The notes beneath the pieces are model-generated. The model was not told where the DNA came from. It saw only the letters and a program-made list of their open reading frames with translations, and did no database searches. This document shows, one piece after another, positions 1-12,299 of a DNA stretch of 64,000 nucleotides. The stretch lies in the NCBI GenBank assembly GCA_946807835.1, contig OX327702.1, positions 1,488,001-1,552,000 of the forward strand. The letters run 5' to 3'. The first letter of the stretch is position 1. Each line of letters begins with the position of its first letter. This DNA comes from Ailanthus altissimus. Its lineage: Eukaryota > Streptophyta > Magnoliopsida > Sapindales > Simaroubaceae. The position numbers and the translations under genes were made by a program.

Positions 1-1095
1 ACTAGGAGATTTGACGATAATAATCTATATCCTCCACATATCCAAGATATCATGATGGAAGGACTATATGTATGCGTTGTAACCTCAGCTTGTATGATTC
101 AATATGCTGATTTGTAATATCTATGACATGTGCGTGGGGCATTGCTCGCGGACTTATGGAATAGTTCCATTTGACAAATCGGGCCTAGGACCTAGGGAGT
201 CCCGCGATATGGAGTATACTCATTGTGCATTGGGGTAGCGTGCCAGATTAAATTATTTAATCCAGCAATATTCAGCACTAGTACAGGAATGCGTGCGTGT
301 CTGTATTTAAGTGTTAAATATAATAATTAGTTAATAATTATTATTTACTAATTGTATTATAACACGTGTCATATTGTGGACCTTCAATTGAGTTTACCCA
401 AGTGTGAAATTTGGTGGGACTCACTAGGGGTATGCTTGGTAACAATTCATGAGGGGAAAAATGATCATTTCATACTTTGATTATTTAATGGTTAAATAAT
501 CAAAATATCTCTCTTATTATATTATATAATATATTATTATATTATCTTATATATTATATTAATATTTTATTATATATATATATATATAAAGAAAGAGAGA
601 GAGAAGTAGGTGTGTGTTGTGTGTGCCCGTGAGAGGAAAAGAGAGAAATGGAGAAGAAGAAGAAAAAAAATAAAGAAAAAATGAAAAAATGAAATTGTTT
701 CATTTTTTTCATAGTTCCATTAGAAACAATTGTGAATTGCTTCAAATTCTCCATTTCCTTATCCTTTTAGAGAAAAGGATAAAAATATACACTCGGTTAT
801 TTTAGAGATTAAGAGTTAATCCCGTGCTGGATATAGGGCTGCTGTTCTAGCTCACCAAGCCTACCGAGTTGGTGACAAGAATTGCCTGCGAGTTGATCTC
901 CATGAGAACTTCAGGGATATACGTGTATAACGTTATACGTTGAGGTGAGTTCACAACCTTACTAATATATTAATGTGATTAATATATTTATTTATTGTAT
1001 AATTTACGCTTCTGCCGCATTAAATTCGTATATGATACGCATAATAGGCAATAGACACAATAGCACATGCATACATTCACGTGTATTAGATCTCG
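1..1095 (+). repeat. LTR family A, copy a (partial, + orientation)
   Basis: The stretch matches several other places in the window: 3,526-4,235 with 6,396-7,650 on the same strand, and 4,240-6,395, 36,421-37,641, 40,899-41,415 and 56,746-64,000 on the opposite strand. Shared landmarks are the block around 120-240 (a conserved 'gacctagggagtcccgc' at about 189) and the AT-rich tail. The copy lacks the family's first half, either cut by the window edge or truncated. It contains a (TA)n/(GA)n tract near 570-605 and ends in a 'cttctgccgcattaaattcg' stretch, typical of LTR 3' ends. No coding sequence is seen. That family A is an LTR is inferred from copy structure; its superfamily is unknown. Confidence 0.6.
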
Positions 1096-2190
1096 ACAAC
1101 ATCAACTTCTTTATGGTTTCTATCTTTACTCTATCAACTTTAATACCATGGACATAAATTTTATTGCCTAAGACTATGCCTTTTTGACCATAAAATGATA
1201 CTTTTTTCAATTGAGCACTAAATTGGTATCTTCACACTGTTTGAGCACAAATGCTAGATTATCAAGGCATTGATCAATAAATTGACAAAAATAGAAAAGT
1301 TGTCCATAAATACATTCATAAAGTGCTCTATAATATCTAAAAATATGGCTATTATACAACGCTGAAAAGTGGCTGGAGCATTGCATAATCTGAAAGGCAT
1401 CCTCCGAAAGGTAAATGTACCATATGATCAAGTGAACGTGATTTTTTCTTAATCTTCTTGAGCAATTGTAATGTGATTATAGCTCGAATATCCATCCAAG
1501 AAGTAATAATACTCATATCTAATTAATCTATCTAGCATTTGATCGATGAAAGGTAAGGAAAAATGATCTTTGCGGGTGGCTTTATTTAGCTTCCAGTAGT
1601 CTATACATATTCTCCAACCAATGATAGTCTTAGTGAGGATTAAATCATTGTTTTTATTTACCACTACTGTGATTCTTCTTTTCTTTGGTACACATTGCAC
1701 TAGACTTACCCATGAGCTATAAAAAATAGAGTAGTTAATCCTTGCATCTAGCCATTTAATGATCTCATTCTTTACTACATCTTTCATTACTAGATTTAAG
1801 TGCCTTTAATGCTCTATTGTAACCTTGTGCCCTTCCTCTAACAGAATTTTATGCATGCAAAATGAGGGACTAATTCCCTTAGTGTCAGCAATTGTCCATC
1901 ATATAGTTCTTTTATGATCTCTTAAGACCTTTAATAATATTTCTAGTTGTGATTCATCAAGTTGTGCAGAAATTATGACTTGGCAAAGTAGAAGATTCTC
2001 CAAGAAATGCATACCTTAAGTGACTCAATAAGGGTTTTAACTCTAACTTTGGAGGTTCTTCAATAGAATGTTTAATATGAGTTTGCAAGCCTTCTAGTCT
2101 ATCTAGAGGTTTAACTCTCATTTTGAATCTATCAAATCTTAGAGAAAGGCTTAAAGCTCGTAAGTACTTTTGATGTACTTAATGTGGTTG
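1000..2190 (-). pseudogene. Decayed Ty3/gypsy (Athila/Tat-like) reverse transcriptase
   Basis: On the minus strand, fragments from about 1,790 down to 1,100 read as consecutive parts of a gypsy reverse transcriptase. They include 'GWRICIDYWKLNKATRKDHF', 'PFIDQMLDRL', 'FLDGYSSYNHITIAQED', then 'DQCLDNLAFVLKQCEDTNLV' and finally 'QKGIVLGNKIYVHGIKVDR'. Frameshifts and stops separate the pieces, and the catalytic 'FMDD' region is scrambled (about 1,300-1,330), so no active enzyme is possible. Gag and protease are missing between this block and the LTR at 2,214, so the element is internally deleted. The low-coordinate end is cut off where LTR family A begins. Wording of the motifs matches the non-chromodomain (Athila/Tat) branch; that assignment is from memory of the family. 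Confidence 0.8.
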
Positions 2191-2213
2191 ACCCCGACAA
2201 TAGCGCAAAAAAC
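2188..2213 (-). other. Gypsy primer-binding-site region
   Basis: Reading the minus strand directly after the LTR end, the sequence is 'tttttgcgctattgtcgggg'. It is close to the 'TTTGGCGCCGTTGCCGGGG' stretch that follows the 5' LTR of Athila/Tat gypsy elements. It shows that the LTR at 2,214-3,525 is the 5' LTR of the minus-strand pol remnant. Several bases are mutated. Confidence 0.6.
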
Positions 2214-3525
2214 TTGATGTATTCTATAATAGCCTAGTGTAAGTGCACGCTATTGTATTAAGTAGTATCAGAGTTAAATTCATAATATCGATCCCTCAGA
2301 GACTATTGTATTTATTTCTTGAGTCAATTACTAAAATTACCATATTTTACCTTTATCCAAAAAAAATTAAAGATGGATTTTGATTAACTTTATTACTGCT
2401 ATTAAATTAAACCTAAATAAATATCAAAAGCACTTAAAGATTGAATTTACTAGTTGAGAATTAATCTAGGGTTTCGACAAATCCCTTAATATTGCATTAA
2501 ATTCCTGAACCCCTTAGTTACTTCCTTTTTATTAATTGATTGGCTAGATATTGATTTCATCATAAGCCTCTATCGATGGTCAAATAATAATATCACACCC
2601 TAACAAGTACTTATATGTTTATGGTAATCTGAATAAGATGTAACTCAATAAGCACAAGTCTAAATCAAACCATACATGCCACCTAAGTATATGTCTATCC
2701 TAGATAGAACTCATAGATATTACCACATGATCATGTATCAATCTACTATAGGTTAAACACATGTATCCCTTTTGTCAAAGTCATCAAGGTTCCTTAAACA
2801 ATCAAAATAGTGATCAGGTATAATGAAAGCATTAAAAACAGATGGATTAAATCAATTATGATGTATTAAGTTCATAACTAAGAGTTTATAAGATTTAACT
2901 ACATACTAAGTTCAGGAACGTCTAACCCTAAATCAAAAAAGTTTAGCTAATTATTAGAACAAAAGTATCAAAGCAAGAATACAAAAACATCATGAACACA
3001 ATCATCTCAAAAAGTGAAAAAAGAAAATAACACAAGCGACACTCTGAGTTGTTCTCATTCTTCTTGACTTGAATGCTCAGGAACTTATTCTTCAATCTTC
3101 AATAAATTTGCTTAATCTCTTCAATTGAATGTAAATCCATTGCCTCTCTTTTCTTTCTCTTTCTACCCTAAAAAATATGCTTTTTTTAAATGTCTTTTCA
3201 AACTCTAAGGTCAAGGGTTTTTGAATCCAATTCTAAATAGGAGTTTTGAGATACCCTTTTATACGTCGCATGAGCACCGCGGTCCTAAGACCAGGAACAG
3301 GAGCATCAATATAATCTGACGAGCGCCGTGGTGCCTAGCTATGGTCTGGGTTACTTTTGACTTTTAAGCGCATTTTACTCGTTTCTCATCCGAATTGCCT
3401 CCCATTTGATTTTATGTGTCATATTTTCCCTCATAGACATATTTAAGATTAAAAACACGAATAAATAGTGAAATATTTATAGATGAGAGTAAAAATACTC
3501 AAGGTGTGGTACTAAATATGCTATT
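2214..3525 (-). repeat. LTR family B: 5' LTR of the decayed gypsy element
   Basis: This region aligns over most of its length with 39,145-40,767. Both start with 'TGAT(G/T)…', carry a 'taagtgcacgc/aagcgcaagcgcac' motif, then a 'tatcgatccc' block, a long AT-rich body, and a GC-rich patch with 'gagcaccgcggtc' and 'gagcgccgtggtgc' (about 3,270-3,340). The PBS-like stretch beside it sets the orientation as minus. The right boundary is approximate because family A resumes there. Confidence 0.65.
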
Positions 3526-4235
3526 ACAATTATGTCATTATCAGCAAGTGTGTTCTCAAATACTGTGTTCCTGATTTATTTTCACTAATGCATGTCTATC
3601 GGTGAATTATTTTTATATAGGGTACAGATGATTGTTCTTAGCTGACCTAGCTTGTATAGGTATACGGGTATTCAATTAAGACTGAATACTTAATAGATAT
3701 CCTATGAAACTATCAGTAGTAGGTCCTCTCAAGTTTAGTAGTATATGTGATCATTTAATCTGAGCGTCATGGTAGACTTGTGGGTGATTCACCATACTTT
3801 AGTTTCACGGATGTCAGAGACTTTTCATAGTTTGACCGCTATATGTCGCTGGGTATGGTTCGATGCTCATAGAGTTTGATGTGCATAGATACGAGATTCA
3901 TCAACTTATATAGATGGGTTATATATCCAATGTTTCGAGATTGTATCTTAAAAAATCTTATGATTATGGGCAATAAACCCAGAAAAGAGTTTTCTATAAG
4001 GTTGAACAATATAACAAATTTTTTTGTCTATTTTGTTCATCGAGATACGAATCTAAAGACAAGATTGGATGAGTATATAGGAATTTAATGATGCTTATCT
4101 ATATTCTGGCCTATCTAAGATGTAAGTGACGGAAGGATTATATGTATGCATTCTGATATCAACTTATATGGTCTAATGCACTAATTTGTAATATCTTGAA
4201 AGTGCGATGTGCATTGGGTGAACATGTATATTTTA
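3526..4235 (+). repeat. LTR family A, copy b, first part
   Basis: This is the reverse complement of about 5,060-6,030: the same order of blocks ('gttcttagctgacc', 'gggtattcaattaag', 'atggtagacttgtgggtgat', 'tttcatagtttgacc') occurs in inverted form. The expected TGTTA start is missing. The sequence breaks off at about 4,235, and the next part of the family appears to resume at 6,396. Confidence 0.6.
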
Positions 4236-4239
4236 ATTT

Positions 4240-6395
4240 TTTTTTTAATTTTAACATCACATGCATAAATATGTGTAGTGAAATATAAACAAATATTTTA
4301 TTACACTAATGAAATATTAGAGAACTTACATTCGAAGCGTGCTTTGTACAATTCTAGTTTAGGACTTAGTGAGATCCTTCGAGCTAGAATGATAGCTTCA
4401 TGTTTTTGTCGGAATATTTTTATTAAAGCAACCTTTGCTTCAGAATATCTCTTAGACCTTTCTATGTATTTTGCTTACAATTAACTTTATTCTAACTTGC
4501 CTTAAAATTCTTACAAATGAAATAGAATGAAATTGGCTATTTATAGCTATAGCCACCTCATATCCAATCAATTTTAGTGGCAAGCATAACATTGTCATGC
4601 TTTTTCTAAGTCATATCATGCTTAAGAAAAAACATTATATATCATACTTTCATTTGCTAAATCTAAGGCCGAATAAAAATGAATTTGGTGGTCTTTGCAT
4701 TGTATATTATCATGCCACTTCATGCTTGACTCTAAGCATAACAAATTCTTTTGCATAATCTAATGAAAAAAGGCCAACGTATGTTAATGTAGAGTGTAAG
4801 AAAGCCACCTCTTGGTTTCAATTTCAATTTGGCCGAATTGTATTTGTCTTATAAAAGCCTTTAACAAATGAATTAAAAATAACTTGCCACCTTTTGATTT
4901 GCTTAAAAAATTGGCTAAATAGTATCTCACGAAAATTAAAAATAATTTATTTAATATTTCAACTTTTATAAATTATTGATTAAGTCAATAAAACTCTATC
5001 ACGTGTCATGCCCTAACAAATTAATAACATGATATATGATATCCAATAAAAAGGTAAAAGTGATAAGTCTCACTTATCGAGATCCTAGGCGTAACACTTA
5101 AACCTTATGATCTTTTCTAGAGACTCTAAAATAATTTTAATTTCTCGAGAACTTTTCAGATTGAACTATTCAATCTGGTGCACTACCTCAGTGAACAACG
5201 AGTACACTTCATATAGTGAGACTTCCTAAGTTCATACTCATTTCGTCTTACGAAATTCTTTCGTAAGTCCATAAACGTTATCCCACATACACATTATAAA
5301 AATAAGGAAACAACTTGTTAAACAATACAAGTTAAAGTTAATACATATTCGTATAATCTCTCCATTATTTATATCTTAGAAGAGCAGAAATATAGATCAT
5401 CACTGTCAAGTCTCTATATGTTCAACACTAGAACTTATCTTCAGATTTGTATTCCAATAAATATTATTCGCAAACACTATTACGATATTATTTCTTACAC
5501 AAAACATTTTTCTCAAGTGAATTACTTATGGCCATAAGATTTTTTGGAACATAATCTTGGAGTATCTAGATATACAACTCACCCATATGATTTGACGGAT
5601 TCCATATCTACATATACCGGACTTCATGAGTATTGGACCATATCTAGCGACACCTAGTGGTCAGACCATGAAAGGTCTCTAACATGTGTGGAACCTAAGT
5701 ATGATAGATCACTCACAAGTCTACCATGGTGCTTAGGTCAAGAGACTACGAATACTACTCAACTCAAAAGAATCATCTATTGACGACTTTATGAGATGTC
5801 TATTGGAGATCTTAATTGAGCTCGTTCAATACCAATCCTCACTGAATATCCCTATGCCTATATGAGCTTCCTCTAAGCTCATAGTTAGTTAAGAACAACC
5901 ATCTATACCATACAAATATAGACATACATTGATCTATATTAAATAAGATTCCCATTGACAGATCCACATAAGTGAAAATAGATCAAGAATATAGGGTTTG
6001 AGAACATACTTGCATAATAATATTTTTTAACATTTATTGTAACATTTTACAACTATGTCATTACTAGTATACTTTCAGGTCTTTGTCCCGTTTTAGACAA
6101 TGATCTAACTCCTTAGATCTGACTGATTCTTATAACCTACTAACTCTTAGCAATGCTAATTTTTAATATTTATAATTCTTAACACTGTTAACTCTTAGTC
6201 TTAGTCTAAACTCCTTTAGATCAGATCTGAACTCTTTCAGATCATACAATGTCTGAAATATTACAAGCATCTTACCACATATATTTAATATTAACCATAT
6301 ATATTTAATATTAATGATTTTATTCAAAATATTTATTGTATAAATATTAAACAATTAATATTTATACAATATTGAAATGACACATAAGTACCAGT
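4240..6395 (-). repeat. LTR family A, copy c: near full-length inverted copy, probable solo LTR
   Basis: Read on the minus strand it starts 'TGTTAAAACTGGTACTTATG' (6,395 downward) and ends near 4,245 in 'atgcatgtgatgtta'. The starting block recurs at the ends of copies d (37,640) and e (41,415), fixing the family's 5' boundary. The second half (4,260-5,060) matches 56,750-57,860, for example around 'gcacaattctagtt' and 'agctagaatg.cagc'. No pol-like sequence lies inside, so a solo LTR of about 2.15 kb is the simplest reading. It seems to sit inside copy b. Confidence 0.6.
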
Positions 6396-7650
6396 TTTAA
6401 CATATCCATGACGTGTACGTGAGGCATCGATCATGGACTCATGAAATAGTTCTATTTGACAAATCGAATGTGGACCTAGGGAGTCCCGCAATATAAAGTG
6501 TACTCGTTGTGCACTAGGGCAGCGTACCGAATTGAGTAGTTTAATATAATAAAATCTAACAAAATCGAATATTTGTTTTAGAAACTCTCAGGATGCGTAC
6601 GTGTCAATATTTAAGTGTTAAGTACAATTAATTAGATAACAATTGTTGTTGACCAATAAAGTGATGACACATGGCGTATAGTGAGTCATTGGTGACGTAT
6701 AGTGAGTCATCGGTTAAGTTAACTCAAGTGTGGATTTGGTGAGACTCACTTTAAGTTAAATGAGGACTTAATGATAATATTATTTAGTTAATTATTTAAT
6801 TATTAAATAATTAAAATATAATTTATTTAATTATTAAATAAATTATTAACTTAATTAGAGTTAATAGTTAACTTAATTTTAATTAATGGTTAACTAAATG
6901 GTTAAGTTAAATTAAGATATTTAATTAACTAAATTATAGTTAATTGTTAATCATGATTTGGTTAAAATAAATATCTAATTTTATTTAATGGTTAAGTTAA
7001 AGTTAACATAATTTAGGTTAAGTTAATTAACTAGAATTAAGTTACTTAAATATTTATTAACTTAAGTGTTGAGTTAAAATGGTTAATTGTTAATTTTAGT
7101 TAAATTAAAATATTTAAATTAAACAAAATGTATTTGTATATAAAGTGAAAAATGAATCAAAAATTACTTGAATGCTTTGGAAGTAGCCGGCCAAAAGAGA
7201 AAAAAATTGGTTTTTCAATTCTAAATTCAAGTTAGTTGTTCATCTCTGCTTCATTTGGCTTATACCATTAAAGGTAAGATTATTTGTTTGTTCATTGTTT
7301 AAGGGTTGAATTAAGGTTGAATAAATTAACTAGACAAAGAGTTTGTCTTAAAAATTTAAAGTTTAAAGGGTTAAATCAAAATTGTTAGATTAGACTATTG
7401 TCAAGCTGATCGAGTTCATTAAATTGATCACTAATATTGTCAAGAAACTACAATTTAGGCGAATTTGGTTCATATAATCCAAAGGTTTATTAGGTAAATA
7501 TTTTTCAATTCAGATTTAATGTGATTAAATACTTTAAATTATGTTTATAATATTATTTTAAACTTTCTTTACATATTTGATGTGTATATATATTGATTAT
7601 AAACATAAATATCATATATATACATTGTAGATTAATCGGCATTTTCAAAA
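6396..7650 (+). repeat. LTR family A, copy b, second part
   Basis: It resumes with the 'catgacgtgtacgtgaggcat' type block that matches 120-240, followed by 'gacctagggagtcccgc' and the 'tgtggatttggtgagactcact' block (compare 398-422). A long run of ttaa/taatt-rich low-complexity sequence fills 6,780-7,120. The right boundary is approximate. Confidence 0.55.
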
Positions 7651-8039
7651 AGATTATAGAAGCGCTTGCAGAGGTAATTGAAGAAGTCATGGTAGCCAAA
7701 TTTTTTTTTCTTATTATTCAATAAAAAAAGGCTCTAATACTATAAAAAGAATATAAAAGCTGAATATTATTTGAGTATTTCTCAATGGTTGTAAGCTTGA
7801 TGTACATATATTTTTATATACAAGTAAAAATGTTACTGTTGGAGAGATTTACGTCTAGTAAACTAGACTTAATGAATTTACAATTATTTTGAAAGCTAGC
7901 TTAAATTAAGGTTATTTTGTTGATGACTTTTCCTCCTTGATTTGCCGGTGATTTTCCTTGATTTTCTGATTTAGATTCTTCTCTTTCTGGGTTTTCTTGA
8001 ATGTTGCTACAGGACAATCTTTTCCTTTAACAATGTTGT
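7651..8039. other. Stretch without a recognisable gene
   Basis: AT-rich sequence between the family A repeat and the aminotransferase remnant. An open frame on the minus strand runs through it from the pseudogene exon at 8,340, but it contains no conserved motif and I regard it as read-through of pseudogene and intron sequence. Confidence 0.4.
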
Positions 8040-9845
8040 GGTGGCAGTAGAACACGTAGGATTGAACTTCAATAATAGAAATAAAATATTCAGGCATCAA
8101 CCTCAGTGTATGACCAAATATTACAAGACTTGCAAAAACTAGACTAAAAACTCGGGAAGGAACTGAAACGATTAAGAAAGACATACTTGGACAAAGTCGG
8201 ATCAGGGAAATAAATAGGTGATTCAGGACGGAAACGCCTCTGGAACTCAGCGACGAGGCGGCATGCACCAGTGCCAATGAGACTTGCACTGCAGCAAACC
8301 TCCCTTCTTTAACAACATTTGAATCCTTTCCATAAACCAATTTTACACTCTCCTAAACCATTTTTCATTTTTGTACTAACTGCAGCAGAAAGTGACTCCC
8401 TGTCAATGCGTCTCATGGATTAGACTAGAATATATTTGGGAACAGAGGGAAGATATGAGATGAAGGTTTGAACTAAAGTTAAGAGAAAGAAACCTTTTGC
8501 AGCCAACTAGTGGTTCAGATAATATGTAATCTTAGGAGAAAATAATGCAGTGATAAAGTCCCAGACAATTTCAAGGGAACTATATAGAAAGTTAATTGAT
8601 ATTGTAGCAACCAGCTTAGAAAAACAACTTGGATTTTTGCCCAAGAAATAGAGGGTAATTTTTTACCTCAGTTACATTTCTCTGCATTGTATTTCGCTAT
8701 ACTATTGATTTCAAATACAACTGGAGTAAACGTCGTCTTCGGAAAAATCCGCTAGCAACAATACTAAAATTCCAAAGTTCAAACTCCATGCTATCAAAAT
8801 ACAGATTCTGCAAGTTATGTAAGACTTGGGTTTCTTTAAATTATGAGGCAACTTAAACAGATCATATGTTACTTTAGCAGAAGCATTACATTTTTGTTAC
8901 TCAAATCACAGTAAAAATTTCATTAGATAAGTAAAGAATTACAGTTCAAAAGAGAACACCATTTTCATTATACAATCAATGGAGCCAGACATGGCTGCAT
9001 AAACCACATGAAACCATAAACCTAACACACAGGATACAAATTATTATGTACCAAAGAAACTATAATTATTATTTCTTCTAAATAGAGAGCAGTTCCTGAT
9101 ATAAGTTCCTTAAATTAAATTTACAGAAACATGAACATAATTGATTAATGTCTGTATTTAGCAATGAAAAAAATAGTGAATAAGACAACTGAAGGAACTG
9201 TAAAACTCACAAGAACTCACTGCGGGCGATCTTTGCCTCAGCTTCTGGAGCACATTGAAGCACCACAGGTCTCCCCTTATCATCCCTATATGCTCCCTAC
9301 AATTATAGAAATCAAAACTTGAAAGAGCATGACCTGATAATCATACAATTACCGATTTTCTGTCAAAAATAGCACTATTAGCAAAAAAAAACAATTATCA
9401 TTTTTACAAGTTTCTTATAATTATATCTTGAATTTAAGACAGTATGATTAAAATACCCAACTTTTAAGAAACTATTCTTACAAATTCATTGAATCATCAA
9501 AAGCCCATATGAGATTAAAAGGAAAAGGAAAATCCCAATTTACACGCACACAATCTTCTCATTTTGTTTAGCCCCATATTCATCTTCTTTTTCAATCTAA
9601 ACAAAAGTTTTAACAATCATAAACTGATTCATAAAAAGAAAAAAAAAAACTCAAAACTACTATCAATTGAAGATGAAAAAAATCAAAAAATATATAATTA
9701 ATTACCGCGCCAAGATCGATCTTGTTGGGAGAAGGGTCAACAAGAAAGGCCTCAATGACATTGTTGATGGGTCCTTAGGAGTAGGGCTCACATGATCCCA
9801 CAATCCAACGACCTTGGATGGAGTTGTAGAAATGTTGCATCTTCT
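8040..9845 (-). pseudogene. Aspartate aminotransferase (mitochondrial type) pseudogene, 5' end lost to a copia insertion
   Basis: Four exon remnants in correct order resemble plant mitochondrial aspartate aminotransferase, a PLP enzyme interconverting aspartate and oxaloacetate. Exon 1 (9,845-9,706) gives 'LWDHVSPTPKDP' and, after a frameshift, 'VIEAFLVDPSPNKIDLGA', then donor gtaatt. Exon 2 (9,296-9,211) gives 'GAYRDDKGRPVVLQC…AEAKIARSEFL' with ag/gtgagt borders. Exon 3 (8,399-8,187) gives 'ESLSAAVSTKM', a frameshift, 'ESVKLVYGKDSNVVKEGRFA', another frameshift, and 'GTGACRLVAEFQRRFRPESP'. Exon 4 (about 8,120-8,040) gives 'NIWSYTEVDA' followed by stops. Introns are retained, so this is a decayed gene or duplicate, not a retrocopy. 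The PLP-lysine part is missing. The copia LTR begins at 9,846, directly upstream of exon 1 sequence. Possible transit-peptide sequence beyond it (near 16,460-16,660) is unproven. Confidence 0.85.
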
Positions 9846-10339
9846 TGTATTTAGCTTTTATTATTCTTTTTATGTGAGCTCACATATTAATAATAATTAG
9901 ACATTATGAACTATTTTAAATGAGAGTCAATTTAAGTGATCTATTTGAACTATATTTTATTAGGCTCCGAATACATCTAATTTAATATGAGTTTATTATG
10001 TATAAAAACTCAATACTAGTTGGATTATGAGAGATGAGGTTATAATTTAACTTAATATATAAATACATTTTTTTAGAGTTTTTTTTTCAAGTCAAATTAA
10101 TTCATGTAGAGCTCTTTTCATCTTTTTCCATCACAGAGAGAGAAACCTATTGAGCCTATATAAATTTGACTGTGGAAGGCCATTATATTATTATTCTTAT
10201 TAAAGACTGCTAATCTTCAAGTTTATCACAATTAATTTCTCAAGTATGTTTTTCTCAACATTCATCTTGATAATTTGATATGATAAATTTTGGGTTATAT
10301 TCATATGGATATGAATCCAATATATGGTTATATTTAACA
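9846..10339 (+). repeat. Copia 5' LTR
   Basis: 494 bp beginning TGT and ending ACA, homologous to 15,986-16,452 over its full length (for example the shared 'gagtcaatttaagtgat' and 'ataatttaac' blocks). Confidence 0.85.
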
Positions 10340-10341
10340 AA

Positions 10342-10353
10342 TGGTATCAGAGC
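10342..10353 (+). other. Primer binding site, initiator tRNA-Met type
   Basis: 'tggtatcagagc' lies two bases after the 5' LTR. It is the standard plant copia PBS, complementary to the 3' end of initiator tRNA-Met. Confidence 0.9.
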
Positions 10354-12299
10354 AGAAATCATGTTAAATTATTAAAATTATTAATACATATATTTATATT
10401 TTAAATATCTTTCATATATGATTATTTAAAGTAAAGATATTATATGTATGTATTTTTTATGATTTTATTGAGGAAAAACATTAAATTTATATTTTTCATT
10501 GTGATTTGAGGTTCAAATATGATGAATGGTCATTGATTTGAAGAATTAATGATGAAAAATATCAAAATTCAACTTTCATTTATTAGTTTTCATATTTTTT
10601 TAATAGTTTAGAGTATTAAAAAAATAAAAAAAAAGGATGGCCCAATAGAGTGAAAAAATGTTAAGGTTTTTCTATAGATATCATTTAAACTCTTTCATTT
10701 TTTTCTTAATTATATTTTAACGGTTTAGAAAATTAGTAAATAGGCTCTACAGTGGCTATTTTTATATAGACCCTTAAATTTTTGGATCATTACAATTTGG
10801 TTATAAAAAGTTTGTAATATTTTCATATAGGTCCTAATATAATTGACATTTCTCACTCGGCCTCCAACAACTTTAAGTAATTATGATTTAATTTAAAAAT
10901 TTTGAAACTTTTGCAAATAAGTCCTAATATTGACCCAAATTTATTTATGGTATATTTTGAGATATTTTTAAATTTAAATTTAGCAAATTTTGGGTCAAAA
11001 TTTAGGGTTTTCACTTATCTTTTTTAGGAGAATTGGGTCCATTAGATCTGATTCATGGAGATTCAACCCAAAATTTAACCCATTTAGATTTGACTCAACA
11101 ATCATTGACCATATTTTGAACCATTAGCAGTATTGTAATCACAGCGGTCTTGGCGCCATGCGCTATTTCAGTATATAAGAAAAACTTAATTTTTTTATTT
11201 ATGGGCATTTAGTTATTTTTTTTTTGGCACTACTTGTCTTATGTTTTGAAATAAATTGATTGAAATAACATATTGCTAAAGTAACCTCTGTTACTTAGAT
11301 TTTTTTATTTTGGGATATTAAGATGAATATGTTTATTGTTTATGCAAAAAATAATCGACTCAAAGGAAGATTATTTTTTGGCCAAATAATAGGCATATTT
11401 GCGATAATAAATGTGTGATAATTATCAACTTTTCTATACATACAATAAGTTGATCCAAAGAAAGGCTTATTAGGATTTATTATTAACATTTGAATACTGC
11501 ATTGAGAGTATCACTTATAGTTGATATTTCTGTCCAAAGACTAAATATTAATGTTGTGCTAAGTATCTCGTGATGGAGCCAGCCTTTATATGTTTATTTA
11601 TGTCATGCATGTATATACTTAAAATAATGACATGATTGTGAGCTTGTTGTTTTATTATGTATTCTTTATAAGTTTATCTGCTTCTACTATATCTGTCAAT
11701 ATAAATTTTATTTATATGTTTTTAAGGCACTGTTTTTTAGAAAGAAAATGCTAAAAAAATCATTTAAAAAAGTTGAACAACACTTTGCCCAAAATACAAG
11801 GCTGAAAAAAGTATGCTACTAGCTAACTTTGTTTCAATAAGGTATAATGGCAAAAAGAGTATAAGTAGTACATCATAAAATATCTAATCTCGTTTTACAA
11901 TTAAAGGTACTAAAGTTGGAGCTATCTAATAACTTGCTTGTACATCTGGTTTTAATATCTCTTTTTGCACACTGCAATTAATTAAAAGTAAGTTATGACA
12001 CCAAAAAAGTTAAATGGATTTTTAATGAGCTCATTTCACATTGTGTGCAATAAGAAGATAAATAATAAATATTTCTCAGAATAAAATACTAATTAGTACT
12101 TATAATAAGATAAGAAGATAAGAAGATAAGATGATAAATAATAAATAATAAGGTTACTAATTAGTAAAGTACTCACTTAATAAATATTTCTCATAATAAG
12201 ATAAAGTACTCACTTAATAAATATTTCTCAGAATAAGGTTACTAATTAGTAAAGAAAAGAGAATAAAAGAGAGAAAATTGCAATAGGGACTTCACATAA

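Noticed and set aside
7912..8340. 142-codon open frame on the minus strand
   Set aside because: Its first part is a frame-shifted aminotransferase exon and the remainder is intron or frameshifted sequence; not a separate gene.
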